From Comamonadaceae bacterium CG12_big_fil_rev_8_21_14_0_65_59_15 (lineage in GTDB: Bacteria; Pseudomonadota; Gammaproteobacteria; Burkholderiales; Burkholderiaceae_C): 64,000 bases of DNA. Position numbers and translations under genes: made by a program. The stretch spans positions 19,260-83,259 of the forward strand of contig PCUV01000116.1 of assembly GCA_002786915.1 (NCBI GenBank), in the 5' to 3' direction. Below, in pieces: positions 8,177 through 16,969 of the stretch. Position 1 is the first letter of the stretch. Each line of letters begins with the position of its first letter. The notes below the pieces were generated by a model. It searched no databases. It had not been told where the DNA came from and saw nothing but the letters and a program-made list of their open reading frames with translations.

Positions 8177-9070
8177 TCATGGCAGCTTGGTGGCTGTGAC
8201 CGGGGTGGCGGCAGCACCGGTCAGCCGGGTGGTAAAGGTAAACACGTCTTTGGAACAGACGTCGATGCAGCGGCCGCAGTTGCTACAGTCACCCGACACA
8301 ATCATCGATCCCGCACCCTTTTGCTCGCCCTTGAGCGGCAGCTTGATGACGTGGTGCACGGGGCACACGGTAAAGCAGTCCAGGCAGTCGTTGCAGGCGG
8401 CGCGCTTGACAGCGGTGACGCGCGTCAGGCTGAGTTTGCCCAGCAGGCTGTAAAAGGCCCCCACCGGGCACAGGTGCGAGCACCAGCCGTGTTGCATCAC
8501 AAACAGGTCAAACAAAAAGATGCCCAGTATCAGTAGCCAGCCCGCGCCCATGCCAAACATCAAGCCGCGCGGCAGCATCGACACCGGGCTGACCAGCTCC
8601 CACACGATGCCGCCGGTGGTGGCGGCCAGCAGCAAGATCAGCCCCAGCATCCAGAACCGTGTGTTGCCTGAAAAATCAGCCCCACCGCGAATGTCCCAAC
8701 GCCGGCGCAAGGCTGCCGCGGCATCGGTCACCAGGTTCACCGGGCAGACCCAGCCGCAATAAGCGCGCCCGCCCACTAGCGCGTAAAACACCAGCACCAG
8801 CGCCGCGCCAATCAGCGCGTTGCGCTCGGGCACATGGCGCGTCAGCAGGCTTTGCAGCAACACCAGCGGGTCGGCCAGCGGCACTGTGTTGAGGGTGATG
8901 CTGTAGTTCAGGTTGCCCTTGACAAGCCACCAACCGAACCACGGCCCTATCAAAAACAAGAGCAAAATGCTGAGTTGCGACAAGCGCCGCAGCACCAAAA
9001 AGCGGTGTGCAAGCCACCAGCCTTTTTCAGTAATGGCTTCTGCGGCCAGCGGGAGTCTGGTGCTGCTCAT
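8177..9070 (-). CDS. napH: Ferredoxin-type quinol dehydrogenase membrane subunit NapH
   Basis: 297 residues. Four hydrophobic segments (for example [18 protein letters not shown] and [19 protein letters not shown]) with cytoplasmic CGWVCP and CSHLCP motifs are typical of NapH. Two C-terminal 4Fe-4S ferredoxin motifs follow ([23 protein letters not shown]). With NapG it oxidises quinol and feeds NapB/NapA. The start overlaps the napG stop by four bases, so the two are probably translationally coupled. Confidence 0.94.
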   Translation of the reverse strand: MSSTRLPLAAEAITEKGWWLAHRFLVLRRLSQLSILLLFLIGPWFGWWLVKGNLNYSITLNTVPLADPLVLLQSLLTRHVPERNALIGAALVLVFYALVGGRAYCGWVCPVNLVTDAAAALRRRWDIRGGADFSGNTRFWMLGLILLLAATTGGIVWELVSPVSMLPRGLMFGMGAGWLLILGIFLFDLFVMQHGWCSHLCPVGAFYSLLGKLSLTRVTAVKRAACNDCLDCFTVCPVHHVIKLPLKGEQKGAGSMIVSGDCSNCGRCIDVCSKDVFTFTTRLTGAAATPVTATKLP

Positions 9071-9972
9071 CGTGGTGCATCCTGGGACATCGGTGCTGGC
9101 ATACCCGGTAAGGTGGCCAGCCCATCTGGAATGCCGCCACTGGCTGCCGTGCCCTGCGCCGCCACGGGCACGGGTGCAGACGCTGGCGTAGGCAACTGGC
9201 TGCCAGGGTCAAAGTGGCCGGGCAGTTGCACGCCCTCGGGCAAGCGGTCGGGCAAGTCCCACAGTTTGCGGTCTTGCACCAGCGACTTGCCACCGGCCTT
9301 GCGTTTTTCTTCCCAGCCCAGCCGGTAGTGGCTGCCCAGTTCACCCTTGGCCAGCTTGATCGGGTACACCTTGATGGCCGCCACCTCCAGCACGCACGAG
9401 GCTTCGCACTTGCCGCAGCCGGTGCAGGCGTCGGAATGCACGGTGGGTAAAAACAGCGTGTGGCGGCCGGTGCGCTCGTTGTGTTGCAAGTCGAGCGTGA
9501 TGGCCTTGTCAATGACCGGGCAGACGCGGTAACACACGTCGCAGCGCAAGCCCAGAAAGTTCAGGCAGGTTTCATGATCCACCAGCACCGCCAAGCCCAT
9601 CTTGGCCTTTTTGATATCGGTCAACTGGTGGTCCAGCGCGCCAGTCGGGCAGGCTTTGACGCAGGGGATGTCTTCGCACATCTCGCACGGTTTGGCGCGC
9701 GCGACAAAAAACGGCGTGCCGGTGGCCACGTGCTGGTCTGGCGTGGCCAGCTTCAAGATGTCATAGGGGCAGTCGCGAACGCACAAGCCGCAGCGGATGC
9801 AGGCGCTTTGAAAGTCGTCCTCAGTGCCCGCCCCCGGCGGCCGAATGGCCCCGGCGGGCAACGCCTTGCTGTGCGAGCTGTACGCCGCCAGCCCCAGCCC
9901 AAGCGCGCCCACACCGCAGGCCATTTTGGCGGTGTCGAGCAAAAACTCACGGCGATCAGTGGGGCGGGACAT
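9067..9972 (-). CDS. napG: Ferredoxin-type protein NapG
   Basis: 301 residues from the ATG at 9972. A 15-codon upstream extension starts in a poor context and would displace the Tat signal. The N-terminus [11 protein letters not shown] is a twin-arginine signal, so the protein is exported folded. Four ferredoxin-like cysteine clusters follow: [35 protein letters not shown] and [11 protein letters not shown]. It is the periplasmic partner of NapH in quinol oxidation. The last 50 residues are Pro/Ala-rich and not conserved in the family. Confidence 0.93.
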   Translation of the reverse strand: MSRPTDRREFLLDTAKMACGVGALGLGLAAYSSHSKALPAGAIRPPGAGTEDDFQSACIRCGLCVRDCPYDILKLATPDQHVATGTPFFVARAKPCEMCEDIPCVKACPTGALDHQLTDIKKAKMGLAVLVDHETCLNFLGLRCDVCYRVCPVIDKAITLDLQHNERTGRHTLFLPTVHSDACTGCGKCEASCVLEVAAIKVYPIKLAKGELGSHYRLGWEEKRKAGGKSLVQDRKLWDLPDRLPEGVQLPGHFDPGSQLPTPASAPVPVAAQGTAASGGIPDGLATLPGMPAPMSQDAPR

Positions 9973-10030
9973 GGTGTGCAGGCTCAATGAAGGGCAACAG
10001 CAGGAAATACAGATCATCTGTACAAACCGC

Positions 10031-10119
10031 AGAATGGGGGTCAGAGCCCAATTCGGTGCTGCGTTGTTGGCTGGTTTGAAGACCTGAGCCCGAATTGGGA
10101 TCTGACCCCCATTCAGCTA
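10031..10119. repeat. Family A palindrome (long form), napA-napG gap
   Basis: Outer arms GAATGGGGGTCAGAGCCC and GATCTGACCCCCATTC face each other, with AATTCGG and CGAATT as inner arms. The same layout recurs at 27561-27650, 28845-28934 and 55018-55107. This copy sits in the 400-base gap between napA and napG, directly before a family D copy. The gap 9973-10373 shows no coding capacity; its open frame on the minus strand is repeat sequence. Confidence 0.85.
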
Positions 10120-10148
10120 ACGTCAACGCGATAAAGGGCGTACCAACA

Positions 10149-10265
10149 ACGTCTAGCGGCGTGCGTGGGGTGTTTGACGTAGCGGAATCAAGGAGGAGGC
10201 TTGGGGGAACCCCAAGCCGGGGGACATCCGCGGAGTTGAACACCCCGCGTGCGCCGCGGGTTAAA
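10149..10265 (+). repeat. Family D element copy 1 (hairpin plus GGGGGACATCCGCGGAGT)
   Basis: Order: GTGCGTGGGGTGTTTGACG, AAGGAGGAG, a hairpin CTTGGGGGAACCCCAAG, then GGGGGACATCCGCGGAGT, then CACCCCGCGTGCGCC. The first and last segments pair with each other. Further copies are at 30085-30215 and, inverted, at 54866-54985. The function is unknown. Confidence 0.8.
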
Positions 10266-10373
10266 CCGTTGCCGACATGACCACACGCGCGACACGCCAG
10301 ATACCCGTGCGTAAAGCGGGTCACCGTCAACCCAAGAGTAGTCATACAGCAGTCCACGTCATCCACCCAAACC

Positions 10374-12902
10374 TCAAGCCTTGACGATCTTGCAAGCGCA
10401 CTTCTTGAAGTCGGTCTCTTTCGAGATTGGGCAAGTGGCGTCCAGCGTGAGCTTGTTCACCAGCCGGTGCTCGTCAAAGAACGGCATGAACACCACCCCC
10501 GGCGGCATCTTGTTGCGGCCACGGGTTTCCACCTTGGTCGTGACCTCGCCCCGGCGGCTGATGATCTTGACGTTGTCGCCGCGCTGCAAGCCACGCTTTT
10601 TGGCATCGTCCGCGTTCATGTACACCCAGGCATCGGGCATGGCACGGTACAGCTCGGGCACGCGGCGCGTCATGCTGCCGGTGTGCCAGTGCTCCAGCAC
10701 CCGCCCGGTCGAGAGCCACAAGTCGTATTCGGCATCAGGCTGTTCGGCGGCCGGTTGCCACGGCAGGGCAAAGATAACGGCCCGGCCGTCGGGTTTGCCG
10801 TAAAAACGGATGTCTTCGCCTTTTTTGACATAGGGGTCGTAACCTTCGCGGAAGCGCCACAGCGTTTCTTTTTGGTCCACCACCGGCCAGCGCAGGCCGC
10901 GCGCGTGGTGGTAGCTCTCAAACGCGGCCAGGTCATGACCGTGGCCACGGCCAAAGCTGGCGTATTCTTCAAACAGCCCTTTTTGCAGGTAGTAGCCGAG
11001 TTCTTTGGACTCGTCGTTGTCAAAGCCCTTTTGAATCTCAGCCACCGGGAACTTGTTGACCTGGCCGTTGGCATAGAGCACGTCGTACAAGGTCTTGCCT
11101 TTGAGCTCAGGAGCCTTGGCCAGCAGGTCGGCCGGCCACACTTCTTCGACCTTGAAGCGCTTGGAAAACTCGATGTATTGCCACAGATCGCTCTTGGCCT
11201 GGCCGGGTGCGCGCACCTGTTGCCGCCAGAACTGCGTGCGCCGCTCGGCGTTGCCAAACGCGCCTTCTTTCTCGCTCCACATGGCTGAGGGCAAAATCAA
11301 ATCTGCGGCCATGGCGGTGACGGTGGGGTAAGCGTCGGACACCACGACAAAGTTGGCGGGGTTGCGAAACCCCGGCCAGATTTCGCCGTTGATGTTGGGC
11401 CCGGCCTGCATGTTGTTGGTGGTGGTGGTCCAGTAAAAGTTGAGCTTGCCGTCTTTCAATGCGCGGCTTTGCGCCACGGCGTGCAGACCCACCCAGTCGG
11501 GGATGGTGCCTGCGGGCAGCTTCCAGAGCTTTTCTGCAGTGGCGCGGTGGGCCGGGTTGGTGACCACCAGGTCGGCCGGCAGGCGGTGGGCAAAGGTACC
11601 CACTTCGCGCGCCGTGCCGCAGGCGCTGGGCTGGCCGGTGAGCGAAAACGGGCCGTTGCCGGGTTCGGAAATCTTGCCCACCAGCAGGTGCACGTTGTAG
11701 ATCATGTTGTTGACCCAGCTGCCGCGGCTGTGCTGGTTGAAGCCCATCGTCCAGCAAGACACCACCTTGGTCTTGGGGTCGGCATAGGTTTTGGCCAAGG
11801 CCTCCAGCTGATCCTTTGGCACGCCAGAGATTTCATGCGCCTTGTCCAGCGTGTATTCGGCCACAAACGCTTTGAATTCATCAAATGTGATGGGGCTGGA
11901 CGCACCCGGGTTGCCCTTGGGCTTTCCGTCCGCGCCGGGGTAGCCGTTTTGCGTGGCCTTGGCCTCCAGCGGATGGTTCGGGCGCAGGCCGTAGCCAATG
12001 TCGGTCACGCCTTTGCGAAAATTCACGTGCGCTTTGACAAACGCCTCGTTCACCGCGCCGCTCTGGATGATGTAGTTGCAGATGTAGTTCAGAATGGCCA
12101 GGTCCGACTGCGGCTTGAAGATAAGCGTGTGGTCGGCCAGCTCGCACGAGCGGTGGTTAAAAGTTGATAGCACGTTGAGCTTGACGTGCTTGGCCGTCAG
12201 GCGCCTGTCGGTGATGCGGCTCCACAAAATTGGGTGCATCTCGGCCATGTTGCTGCCCCACAGCACAAAGGCATCGGCGTGCTCGAAGTCGTCGTAGCAG
12301 CCCATCGGCTCGTCAATGCCAAAGGTGCGCATAAAACCCGCGACCGCCGAGGCCATGCAGTGGCGCGCGTTGGGGTCGATGTTGTTGGAGCGAAAGCCCG
12401 CCTTCATCAGTTTGGCGGCGGCGTAGCCTTCCCACACGGTCCACTGACCCGAGCCGAACATGCCCACAGAGCGGGGGCCATTGGCCTTGAGCGCGGCCTT
12501 GGTTTTTTCGGCCATGATGTCAAAAGCCTGGTCCCAGCTGATGTGGGCAAACTCGCCGTTTTTGTCGAACTTGCCGTCTTTCATGCGCAACAGCGGCTGC
12601 GTCAGCCGGTCTTTGCCGTACATGATCTTGGACAGGAAGTAGCCCTTGATGCAGTTCAAGCCCTTGTTGACCGGCGCGTCCGGGTCGCCTTGCGTGGCCA
12701 CAATTTTGTTGTCTTTGGTGCCGATCAGCACGCCGCAGCCGGTGCCGCAAAAGCGGCACACGCCCTTGTCCCAGCGTACGCCGTCCATGCTGGGGGGTGC
12801 GGCTTGTGCCAGCGCCTGCGCGCCGGGCACGCTGATGCCAATGACGGTGGCGGCCGCACTGACGGCGTTGGCCTTGATCAATTCACGACGGGTGACTTGC
12901 AT
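10374..12902 (-). CDS. napA: Periplasmic nitrate reductase catalytic subunit NapA
   Basis: 842 residues, the usual NapA length. The Tat signal [15 protein letters not shown] is at the N-terminus. The 4Fe-4S site [10 protein letters not shown] (with a later Cys in GLNCIKGY) binds the cluster. The Mo-bis-MGD ligand Cys lies in [10 protein letters not shown] near residue 180. It reduces nitrate to nitrite in the periplasm with electrons from NapB. The first codons overlap napD by 25 bases. The gap behind it to napG holds only repeats. Confidence 0.97.
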   Translation of the reverse strand: MQVTRRELIKANAVSAAATVIGISVPGAQALAQAAPPSMDGVRWDKGVCRFCGTGCGVLIGTKDNKIVATQGDPDAPVNKGLNCIKGYFLSKIMYGKDRLTQPLLRMKDGKFDKNGEFAHISWDQAFDIMAEKTKAALKANGPRSVGMFGSGQWTVWEGYAAAKLMKAGFRSNNIDPNARHCMASAVAGFMRTFGIDEPMGCYDDFEHADAFVLWGSNMAEMHPILWSRITDRRLTAKHVKLNVLSTFNHRSCELADHTLIFKPQSDLAILNYICNYIIQSGAVNEAFVKAHVNFRKGVTDIGYGLRPNHPLEAKATQNGYPGADGKPKGNPGASSPITFDEFKAFVAEYTLDKAHEISGVPKDQLEALAKTYADPKTKVVSCWTMGFNQHSRGSWVNNMIYNVHLLVGKISEPGNGPFSLTGQPSACGTAREVGTFAHRLPADLVVTNPAHRATAEKLWKLPAGTIPDWVGLHAVAQSRALKDGKLNFYWTTTTNNMQAGPNINGEIWPGFRNPANFVVVSDAYPTVTAMAADLILPSAMWSEKEGAFGNAERRTQFWRQQVRAPGQAKSDLWQYIEFSKRFKVEEVWPADLLAKAPELKGKTLYDVLYANGQVNKFPVAEIQKGFDNDESKELGYYLQKGLFEEYASFGRGHGHDLAAFESYHHARGLRWPVVDQKETLWRFREGYDPYVKKGEDIRFYGKPDGRAVIFALPWQPAAEQPDAEYDLWLSTGRVLEHWHTGSMTRRVPELYRAMPDAWVYMNADDAKKRGLQRGDNVKIISRRGEVTTKVETRGRNKMPPGVVFMPFFDEHRLVNKLTLDATCPISKETDFKKCACKIVKA

Positions 12903-13153
12903 GGTGTGATCTCCTGATCTGGGTTGGATTCGGTTTGCTGAAAAACAAGCGCCATCGATAACACGCCTGCGCTGCGTTCGATGGTTTCATAGGTAGCTGC
13001 GGCATCGCGGTCGTCGTTGGCTTCAATGCAGACGACCAGCTTGCCGTCAGCCGTTTGCGCGTGCACCTGTACCCCGGGCAGAGCGGCCAGCGCGGTTTGC
13101 ACCGCAGTTAACTGCTGCGACTGGGCATAGACAACGACGCTGGAAATATTCAT
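12878..13153 (-). CDS. napD: NapA signal-peptide chaperone NapD
   Basis: 91 residues from the ATG at 13153, matching the family length; a longer frame upstream reads through a repeat. The N-terminus [11 protein letters not shown] and the segment [19 protein letters not shown] are typical NapD beta strands. NapD binds the NapA twin-arginine signal and delays export until the cofactor is in. It is the first gene of the nap operon. No strong ribosome site is visible. Confidence 0.88.
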   Translation of the reverse strand: MNISSVVVYAQSQQLTAVQTALAALPGVQVHAQTADGKLVVCIEANDDRDAAATYETIERSAGVLSMALVFQQTESNPDQEITPCKSPVVN

Positions 13154-13166
13154 ATAACTTTGCGGC

Positions 13167-13204
13167 TCAGACCCACCGCGCGAGCGACGTGCTCTGACCC
13201 CAAC
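13167..13204. repeat. Family A palindrome (short form) in the nap 5' leader
   Basis: Reads CTCAGACCCACCGCG, then CGACGTGCTCTGACCCCAAC. This is the short form, also seen at 30024-30066, 30276-30317 and 61746-61788. It lies between the Fnr-type box and the napD start, so it would be in the untranslated leader of the nap mRNA. Confidence 0.7.
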
Positions 13205-13301
13205 TGATTGAGTCATGCGTGCCAGTCTAGGGGTTTACCCAGGCACACGACTTGAACCAGATTAAGAAAAAACCCACGAAATCGATAAGCCCAGCGTCTG
13301 T

Positions 13302-13315
13302 TTGACGCAGATCAA
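13302..13315 (-). promoter_or_regulatory. Fnr/Dnr box upstream of napD
   Basis: TTGAC-GCAG-ATCAA on the plus strand (TTGAT-CTGC-GTCAA on the minus strand) matches the Fnr/Dnr consensus TTGAT-N4-ATCAA at nine of ten positions. It is about 150 bases upstream of the napD start. The two Crp/Fnr proteins encoded on either side of the operon are the obvious candidate binders. Confidence 0.75.
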
Positions 13316-13329
13316 ACGGGTGGGTGAGG

Positions 13330-14022
13330 TTATCGCGCGCCGTAGGCCGCCAGACGTCTCGCGTCGAGAATGTCAATGTCGCGCCGGTGTACTGCAATCA
13401 GACCCTGCGCCTGCAGCTCGTGCAGCACGCGCGAAAAGTATTCGGGCGTGAGCGACAGGCGCGACGCCAGCGTGGCCTTGCTCACCGGAAGATTGACCCG
13501 GGGTGCCGGGTCGTCGTTGCCTGTCTGCACCTCGCGCAGCAGGTAGCCAATGAGCCGCTGCATGCCGCTGTGCAGCGTGTAGCTTTCCACGTCTTGCACC
13601 AGCCCGTGCAGGCGGCGCGACAGGCCCGCCAGCATGCGCATAGCCAGGCGCGGCTCGTGTTCAATTTCGCGGAACAGGATATCTTTGCGAATATTGATCA
13701 GCAGCGTGTCAGCCAGCGTCTGGGCGTTCAAAAAATAGGGTTTGTCCAGAAACATCAACGCCTCGGCAAAGCTGTAGCCGGGGCCCACCAGTTCAATCAC
13801 TTTTTCCTGGCCGTCAACGTTGGTCACAAACAGCTTGACCTGACCAAGTACCACCACATGGAAAGCCAGACACGGCTCACCGACGCGAAACACGGTGTCG
13901 CCGCGCGCCAGCCGCCGCGTCTCGCACGCCAGCGCCAGGCGCTCGCGCTCAGCGTCAGCCAGGTCGGCAAACAGCGGCAGTTGCGCCAGGTAGGATCGGA
14001 TGTTGAAAGGTTCAGACTGCAT
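13330..14022 (-). CDS. Crp/Fnr family (Dnr-type) transcription regulator 2
   Basis: 230 residues and a close paralogue of the protein at 6983-7690. Shared stretches include RLHGLVQDVESYTLHSGMQR, then LIGYLLREV, and RLSLTPEYFSRVLHELQAQG. The fold is the same: sensor barrel, dimer helix, winged helix. No Fe-S cysteines are present, so NO/haem-type sensing is the likelier mode. It lies upstream of napD and downstream of a MaoC-like gene with only 20 bases between, so it may be cotranscribed with the ygbA-like gene. The Fnr box for napD lies just after its stop codon. Confidence 0.88.
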   Translation of the reverse strand: MQSEPFNIRSYLAQLPLFADLADAERERLALACETRRLARGDTVFRVGEPCLAFHVVVLGQVKLFVTNVDGQEKVIELVGPGYSFAEALMFLDKPYFLNAQTLADTLLINIRKDILFREIEHEPRLAMRMLAGLSRRLHGLVQDVESYTLHSGMQRLIGYLLREVQTGNDDPAPRVNLPVSKATLASRLSLTPEYFSRVLHELQAQGLIAVHRRDIDILDARRLAAYGAR

Positions 14023-14042
14023 GACTTGTGTGAAACGGCTAC

Positions 14043-14930
14043 TCAGCCCAGCGCCACGGCGCCCTGCAAGGTTAAGAAACCTTCATGGTCATTGGCCCAG
14101 ACCAGTACGCTGTGGCCGTCGGCTGTGGGCTGGGCGTGGAGCCGGTAGGGGTGCACGTCAAACGTGGGGCGCAGCAGCTTGAAGTCAAAGCCGGTCAGCA
14201 ACGCCTGCGGTAGGTGGCAGCGCACCAGGTCGAGCAACTGCGTGGCAATCAGCGGGCCATGTACCACCAGGCCGGGATAGCCTTCAATAGTCGTCACATA
14301 CGCGCGGTCGTAGTGGATGCGGTGGCCGTTAAAGGTCAGCGCCGAATAGCGAAACAGCAGCACGTCATCGGGCACCACCGCACGTTGCCAGTCGGCCGTG
14401 CTGGGGGCCACCTGTGGCGCGGGTGCAGCCTCGCCAGGGAGAGCGGCAGCGCGGTAAACAATGTCGTGCTCTTCGGTCAACGCCAGACCGTGCGCGTTGT
14501 GCACCGCGTGATCGACGCGCACAAAGACCAGGTCGCCGCTGCGCCCGCGTTTGTGCACGACCGACCCCACGCGGGAGTGGCGCGCAACTGTGTCGCCCAC
14601 ACGCAGCGGATTGCCAGGCTGCCAGTGCAGTCGCCCACCCGCCCACATGCGGCGCGGCAAGGGCACCGGCGGCAGGAAGCCGCCCCGGCGCGCGTGGCCG
14701 TCTGAGCCCAGTTCGCTTTGCCGGTGCTGGGGCAAAAAATACAGCCAGTGCCAAAGCGGCGGCAGGAACGTGCCCGGCGTGGGCAGTGTGTCGTCGCGGT
14801 CGAGCATGGCGGCCAGCCCGCGCATAGGTGCGGCGGTGATGACGTCGTCCAGCGTTTCGGCTTTGCCGGTCCAGGCTTGCAACTGGGCTAGCGTGTCGGC
14901 AGACAAAGTGGAGGTGGCAGGGGTGTGCAT
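14043..14930 (-). CDS. Double hot-dog acyl-CoA hydratase, mesaconyl/3-methylfumaryl-CoA hydratase-like
   Basis: 295 residues. The N-terminal half has LPPLWHWLYFLP and the C-terminal half RYSALTFNGHRIHYD with a second hot-dog helix (GYPGLVVHGPLIATQLLDL). These are marks of the HTD2/FAS1-like dehydratase family that includes 3-methylfumaryl-CoA hydratase. The reaction would be addition or removal of water on a CoA ester. Nothing else of the 3-hydroxypropionate or itaconate pathways is nearby, so the real substrate is unknown. It lies between a NO-stress gene and a Dnr-type regulator, an unusual setting. Confidence 0.75.
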   Translation of the reverse strand: MHTPATSTLSADTLAQLQAWTGKAETLDDVITAAPMRGLAAMLDRDDTLPTPGTFLPPLWHWLYFLPQHRQSELGSDGHARRGGFLPPVPLPRRMWAGGRLHWQPGNPLRVGDTVARHSRVGSVVHKRGRSGDLVFVRVDHAVHNAHGLALTEEHDIVYRAAALPGEAAPAPQVAPSTADWQRAVVPDDVLLFRYSALTFNGHRIHYDRAYVTTIEGYPGLVVHGPLIATQLLDLVRCHLPQALLTGFDFKLLRPTFDVHPYRLHAQPTADGHSVLVWANDHEGFLTLQGAVALG

Positions 14931-14944
14931 GAAAACGTGGCCGA

Positions 14945-15349
14945 TTACGGTTCGTCTTGTGGCTGGGGTCGGCCGCGCCGCGTTGGCAGGACCGGAATGG
15001 GCTTGTGGTCGGCAATCAGGTGGCGGATGCCCAGGATGGGGTGCGCCAGCAGCATGCGCGGACCGGCCCAGCGCATGACCACACGTACTTGCGCTCGCAT
15101 GTCCTTGCTATAACAGTGCACCACGCACTTGGCGCAGTTGGGCTTAGTGTCGCCAAACACGCAGCGCTCCAGACGACGTTGTGCGTAAGCCAGCAGGTCG
15201 GCGCAGTCGTTGCAGCGCGCCTGGTTGCCGCGCTGGCTCGCGTGGTGCGCGGCGCAATACATGTCCACCATCACCTCGATGGTTTTGAGCTCGCGCACGC
15301 GGCGCACAAAGCGCTTGTCGGTGGTGAATTCAATGTACTGTTGTTTCAT
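14945..15349 (-). CDS. YgbA-like nitrous-oxide/NO-stress family protein
   Basis: 134 residues. Cysteine motifs include MYCAAHH, CNDCADLLAYAQRRL and CVFGDTKPNCAKCVVHCY. This pattern is that of the small YgbA (nitrous-oxide-stimulated promoter) family, whose E. coli member is induced by NO through NsrR. The cysteines suggest an Fe-S or metal site. It is the first gene of a group leading into the Dnr-type regulator and nap, which supports a nitrosative-stress role. Confidence 0.8.
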   Translation of the reverse strand: MKQQYIEFTTDKRFVRRVRELKTIEVMVDMYCAAHHASQRGNQARCNDCADLLAYAQRRLERCVFGDTKPNCAKCVVHCYSKDMRAQVRVVMRWAGPRMLLAHPILGIRHLIADHKPIPVLPTRRGRPQPQDEP

Positions 15350-15363
15350 AACAAAATAACCGA

Positions 15364-15412
15364 TAGCCGTTGCAATACGGGCACCAGCAGCCAGCTATTC
15401 AATAGCAAATAT
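15364..15412. repeat. Family C-like repeat at the 3' end of the FAD oxidase gene
   Basis: Contains GCAGCCAGCTATTCAATAGC, resembling the AGCTATTGAATC end of the element at 53689-53738. It covers the end of the FAD oxidase coding region and the space before the ygbA-like gene. Confidence 0.45.
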
Positions 15413-16816
15413 CTTGCCGGGGTTGAGGATATTGTCCGGATCGAGTGCTTGTTTGATGGCGCGCATCATGGCCACCGCCCCGGCGCCGGTTTCGTCCAGC
15501 AGAAAGCCCATTTTGTGCAGACCCACGCCATGCTCGCCGGTGCAGGTGCCGCCCAGCGCCAGCGCGCGCGCCACCAGTTGGTGGTTTAGCGCCTCGGCGG
15601 CGTCGCGCTCTGCGGGTTTGTCGGGGTCGATCAGATAGCCCATGTGAAAGTTGCCGTCGCCGACATGGCCGACCATAAAGTACGGGATGCCGCTGGCGCG
15701 CGCTTCATCCACGCTGGCCAGCACTGCGTCGGCCAGGCGGCTGATGGGCACACAGGCGTCGGTGGTGATGGCTCTGCACCCGGGGCGCGACTGGAGGCCG
15801 GCAAAGTAGGCGTTGTGCCGCGCCGTCCAGAGCCGGGTGCGTTCTTCGGGCGTGCTGGCCCAGGCAAAGGCGTGACCGTGCTGCTCGGCGGCAATGGCTT
15901 GCACGGTTTCAACCTGCTCCTGCACGCCTGCGGGTGAACCATGAAACTCCATCAGCAGCAGCGCCGCTTCGGGCAGACTGAGCTTGGCATACGTGTTGAC
16001 GATGCGCACGGTAGTGGCGTCGAGCAGCTCGCAGCGCGCAATCGGCACGCCCATCTGGATGATGGCCATGGTGGTGCCCACCGCGTCGGCCAAGTTGTCA
16101 AAGCTGACGGTGGCGGCCATGACTGCCTCGGGCAGCGGGTAGAGTTTGACGGCAAGTTGGGTGATGATGCCCAGCGTGCCCTCACTGCCCACCAGCAGGC
16201 GCGTCAGGTCGTACCCGGCGGCGGATTTTTTGGCGCGCGTGCCAGTGCGGATCACTTCACCGCTGGCCGTGACCACTTCCAGCGCCAGCACGTTCTCACG
16301 CATGGTGCCGTAGCGCACGGCGTTGGTGCCGCTGGCGCGCGTGGCGGCCATTCCGCCCAGCGAGGCGTCGGCGCCAGGGTCGATCGGAAAGAACAACCCG
16401 GTGGATTTGACTGCCGCGTTGAGCGCGGTGCGTGTCACACCGGGTTGCAGCGTCACCGTCAGGTCCTCGGCGTCAATGGATAGCACCTGGTTCATGCGGC
16501 TGACGTCGAGGCTGATGCCGCCTTGCACCGCCAGCAAATGGCCTTCCAGCGACGAGCCCACACCAAACGGGATCACCGGCACTTTGTAGCGCGCCGCCAG
16601 TTTGACGGCGTCGCTCACGTCTTGCGTGCTTTGGGCAAATACCACGGCTTGCGGTGGTGGCACGGTAAAGGCCGATTCGTCGCGCCCATGCTGGTCGCGC
16701 ACCGCTTGCGCGGCGGAAAACTGCGCACCAAAGCGGGCTTTGAGGGCTTCCAGCAGAGCACTTGGCACGGCGCGTGCGTGGATTTCGGGTTGCAAATGGG
16801 AAACGGGTGCGTTCAT
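15395..16816 (-). CDS. FAD-linked oxidase, D-lactate dehydrogenase/glycolate oxidase GlcD type
   Basis: 473 residues from the ATG at 16816 (GGAG site upstream). The PP-loop FAD domain shows VIPFGVGSSLEGH, DPGADASLGGMAATRASGTN and GYDLTRLLVGSEGTLGIIT. The C-terminal cap has GHVGDGNFHMGYL and the closing GTCTGEHGVGLHKMGFL. The family oxidises 2-hydroxyacids such as D-lactate or glycolate and passes electrons to the respiratory chain. The last codons (FAIE) fall in a family C repeat. The neighbouring YgbA-like and radical SAM genes do not reveal the substrate. Confidence 0.88.
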   Translation of the reverse strand: MNAPVSHLQPEIHARAVPSALLEALKARFGAQFSAAQAVRDQHGRDESAFTVPPPQAVVFAQSTQDVSDAVKLAARYKVPVIPFGVGSSLEGHLLAVQGGISLDVSRMNQVLSIDAEDLTVTLQPGVTRTALNAAVKSTGLFFPIDPGADASLGGMAATRASGTNAVRYGTMRENVLALEVVTASGEVIRTGTRAKKSAAGYDLTRLLVGSEGTLGIITQLAVKLYPLPEAVMAATVSFDNLADAVGTTMAIIQMGVPIARCELLDATTVRIVNTYAKLSLPEAALLLMEFHGSPAGVQEQVETVQAIAAEQHGHAFAWASTPEERTRLWTARHNAYFAGLQSRPGCRAITTDACVPISRLADAVLASVDEARASGIPYFMVGHVGDGNFHMGYLIDPDKPAERDAAEALNHQLVARALALGGTCTGEHGVGLHKMGFLLDETGAGAVAMMRAIKQALDPDNILNPGKIFAIE

Positions 16817-16969
16817 GGCGGTGCTCCAAAATGAAGCCTGATTATCCGGAATCGGACAAGATTGACTGACCTCGGTGCTTGTGCCCAAAAAGAATCATGC
16901 ATTTTCTGAACTACTGGTTTAGAAATAGCAGCAAGCACTGGCTGGATACCGCTTTAACAAACTTGGCTG

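Noticed and set aside
9956..10366. Minus-strand 136-codon open frame between napG and napA
   Set aside because: It is made of family A and D repeat sequence and overlaps the napG start; no protein-like conservation.
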